A stretch of DNA of 22,071 nucleotides from Sphacelaria rigidula (taxonomy: Eukaryota > Phaeophyceae > Sphacelariales): NCBI GenBank assembly GCA_964200075.2, contig CAXNAA020000358.1:1-22071 (forward strand), in the 5' to 3' direction. A program made the position numbers and the translations under genes. The notes beneath the pieces are model-generated. The model was not told where the DNA came from. It saw only the letters and a list, made by a program, of their open reading frames with translations, and ran no database searches. Shown here piece by piece: positions 20,914 to 22,071 of the stretch. Every line of letters starts with the position of its first letter. Within the stretch, counting starts at the first letter, position 1.

Positions 20914-21272
20914 AAAAAACGTGATAGGCACACAAATGTTGGAGGTGTCTCTATCAGGAGTAGGAATGGTGCTCCCTCTCGAAACGGAAGCGGTCAATGC
21001 AGGCAAGCAACAAGTGAAACGCCCTCCCTTTCTTTCTCGCCGGGAAACCCGTCGTGCTCCGTCATGACTTCGTAGGGATACGAGGTCAACGGTCTCATGA
21101 CTTCGACATACAAGATCATGAATACGCCCCCTCCTTATCGCGTCGACTCCGCGCTCTCTAGAGATGAATCCGTCTCTATTCCCATCACCTACCCGGCAGT
21201 TTACCATCGGGCATTAGATTGGATCAACACCCCCGCGGCCCATCCGCGCTCGTCGGCGTTTTCGTCGACTCC

Positions 21273-21608
21273 CAATCTGACGGCTTCCCCGGCGAACTCA
21301 CCTCAAAATACCAATAATAACACCACTACTAAATACCGAGAATGGAACATGACAATCCGCCATAACTCGCCAATGATGCATCAATTCTGACCATCAGAGC
21401 GCGGTGGCTATCACATACATCGTGAGCGCACATGGAGTAGCAATCTGACGGCTTCCCCGGCGAACTCACCTCAAAATACCAATAATAACACCACTACTAA
21501 ATACCGAGAATGGAGCATGACAATCCGCCATAACTCGCCAATGATGTATCAATTCTGACCATCAGAGCGCGGTGGCTATCATATACATCGTGGGCGCACA
21601 TGGAGTAG
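21273..21608. repeat. 168-bp tandem duplication, two copies
   Basis: Copy 1 (21273-21440) and copy 2 (21441-21608) begin caatctgacggcttccccgg and end catggagtag. By eye they differ at only four positions, about 97.6% identity, which points to a recent duplication. The contents have no recognised coding sequence. Confidence 0.92.
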
Positions 21609-21610
21609 CA

Positions 21611-21690
21611 TAAGAGGCAGGGAAAATCGAGTTTCCCGGGACGAATTCCAGGGGGGGTCCCTGGAATACAACGAGCAGCGCTGCCTCTTA
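21611..21690. repeat. 80-bp nested-hairpin unit
   Basis: Outer perfect 10-bp inverted repeats taagaggcag (21611-21620) and ctgcctctta (21681-21690) enclose two further small palindromes, gggaaa...tttccc and attccaggg...ccctggaat. The whole unit can fold as a multi-arm structure. It abuts the 168-bp duplication. It could be a tiny MITE; no target-site duplication is visible. Confidence 0.6.
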
Positions 21691-22071
21691 ACCTTGCAAT
21701 GCTGCTTTTCGGATCTTCACTGCAGCAGCCATGGAGCACTAATACTCAGTCAAGAGGGTTCGTATTGCCAAATGTGTACTCGCGATAGTAACTTCGAAGC
21801 CAAAGGGTCGGGTAGGATACTCTCAAGTGGACACCGCTGTAATACATCTCCGAAGCGGTCTGTTCTCGCCGCAACGGATTACCGCCGTGCCTCGATGGTC
21901 TGCCTGGTACAAAGATTGAAGCCCGTTAGATGGGGCTAGGGGTTTCGGTTCTCAGAAGGTGCACTACTGCACGGAGTTTCATTGCAAAGCCCCTGATTTC
22001 CGTCCTATATTTTTATTATTATCCAATATATTATTAGCGAAAATGATCCCCCGCTCGATACTGGGATCAAG
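21691..22071. other. Unassigned sequence at the right edge
   Basis: No repeat, domain or RNA gene was recognised. The last 60 bases are AT-rich. Confidence 0.6.

Larger units (their letters stand above)
17859..21132 (+). mobile_element. Decayed LINE (non-LTR retrotransposon), 5'-truncated
   Basis: Protein pieces in changing frames follow the order of a LINE ORF2. 17964-18188 is endonuclease/exonuclease/phosphatase-like (NIYMP; then EDFKVRIGRA, where the family has GDFN, so the catalytic Asn is replaced). 18209-18487 continues it and keeps the TDH motif (18356). 18502-18699 and scattered fragments to 19,080 are linker. 19120-19458 is the reverse transcriptase thumb-side start (TPKRW, RRITLLS). 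AGFRPNRSCVDHVYTF follows in another frame at about 19466. 19567 onward reads FLLVKKSYGTGWR, where FLDV is expected. 19859 onward reads MSADISVGISETP in place of FADD. 20512-20913 is the C-terminal region; THTVGEC keeps His and Cys, but the preceding Cys-x-Cys has become FPR. The reading frame runs to about 21075 and the short 3' UTR ends near 21132 without a poly-A tail. The element cannot be active. The first half of the endonuclease is missing. Confidence 0.9.

Noticed and set aside
1-22071. CRISPR array, operon-like gene cluster, rRNA or tRNA genes, integrated virus.
   Set aside because: No regularly spaced repeats, no adjacent bacterial-type genes, and no recognisable RNA gene or viral hallmark on either strand.

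Overview
This looks like nuclear DNA from a large-genome eukaryote that has, or descends from, a plastid lineage. A brown alga (Phaeophyceae) is the best guess. The reasons are roughly balanced base composition, very sparse coding sequence, introns of 1.8 to over 3 kb with GT-AG borders, many decayed mobile elements, and one gene of a DUF2358 + SOUL type known to me from plants and algae. The organism assignment is inference; no rRNA or organelle marker is present.

One host gene can be supported. It lies on the minus strand and runs from about 17,000 down to 1,726. Six exons were recovered by matching protein family motifs, GT-AG borders and reading phase: 16833-17000, 13634-13686, 11575-11720, 9322-9473, 3706-3812 and 1726-1861. 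The first three and most of the fourth encode a DUF2358 domain. The end of the fourth and the last two encode the edges of a SOUL haem-binding domain. The 5' exon(s) and the central SOUL exon(s) were not found. The best-known relative I can name is Arabidopsis HBP5 (At5g20140), a plastid haem-binding protein.

The rest is intron or flank filled with repeats. A 3.2-kb decayed LINE (about 17,860-21,132, plus strand) shows endonuclease, reverse transcriptase and C-terminal pieces, with frameshifts and lost catalytic residues. Two more 3' ends of the same LINE family lie at 1-75 (plus) and 17,077-17,160 (minus). Other items are a piggyBac-type MITE (6492-6610), a four-copy SINE-like dispersed family, a decayed Tc1/mariner-like transposase N-terminus in an intron (10541-10894), an array of TACCCAA/TTGGGTA palindromes (15600-15990), several tandem duplications (86, 32 and 168 bp), TTG/AAC microsatellites and a nested-hairpin unit (21611-21690).

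I found no operon, CRISPR array, rRNA, tRNA or defence-type system. The most valuable results are the split gene model and the set of small repeat families, not a new molecular machine.
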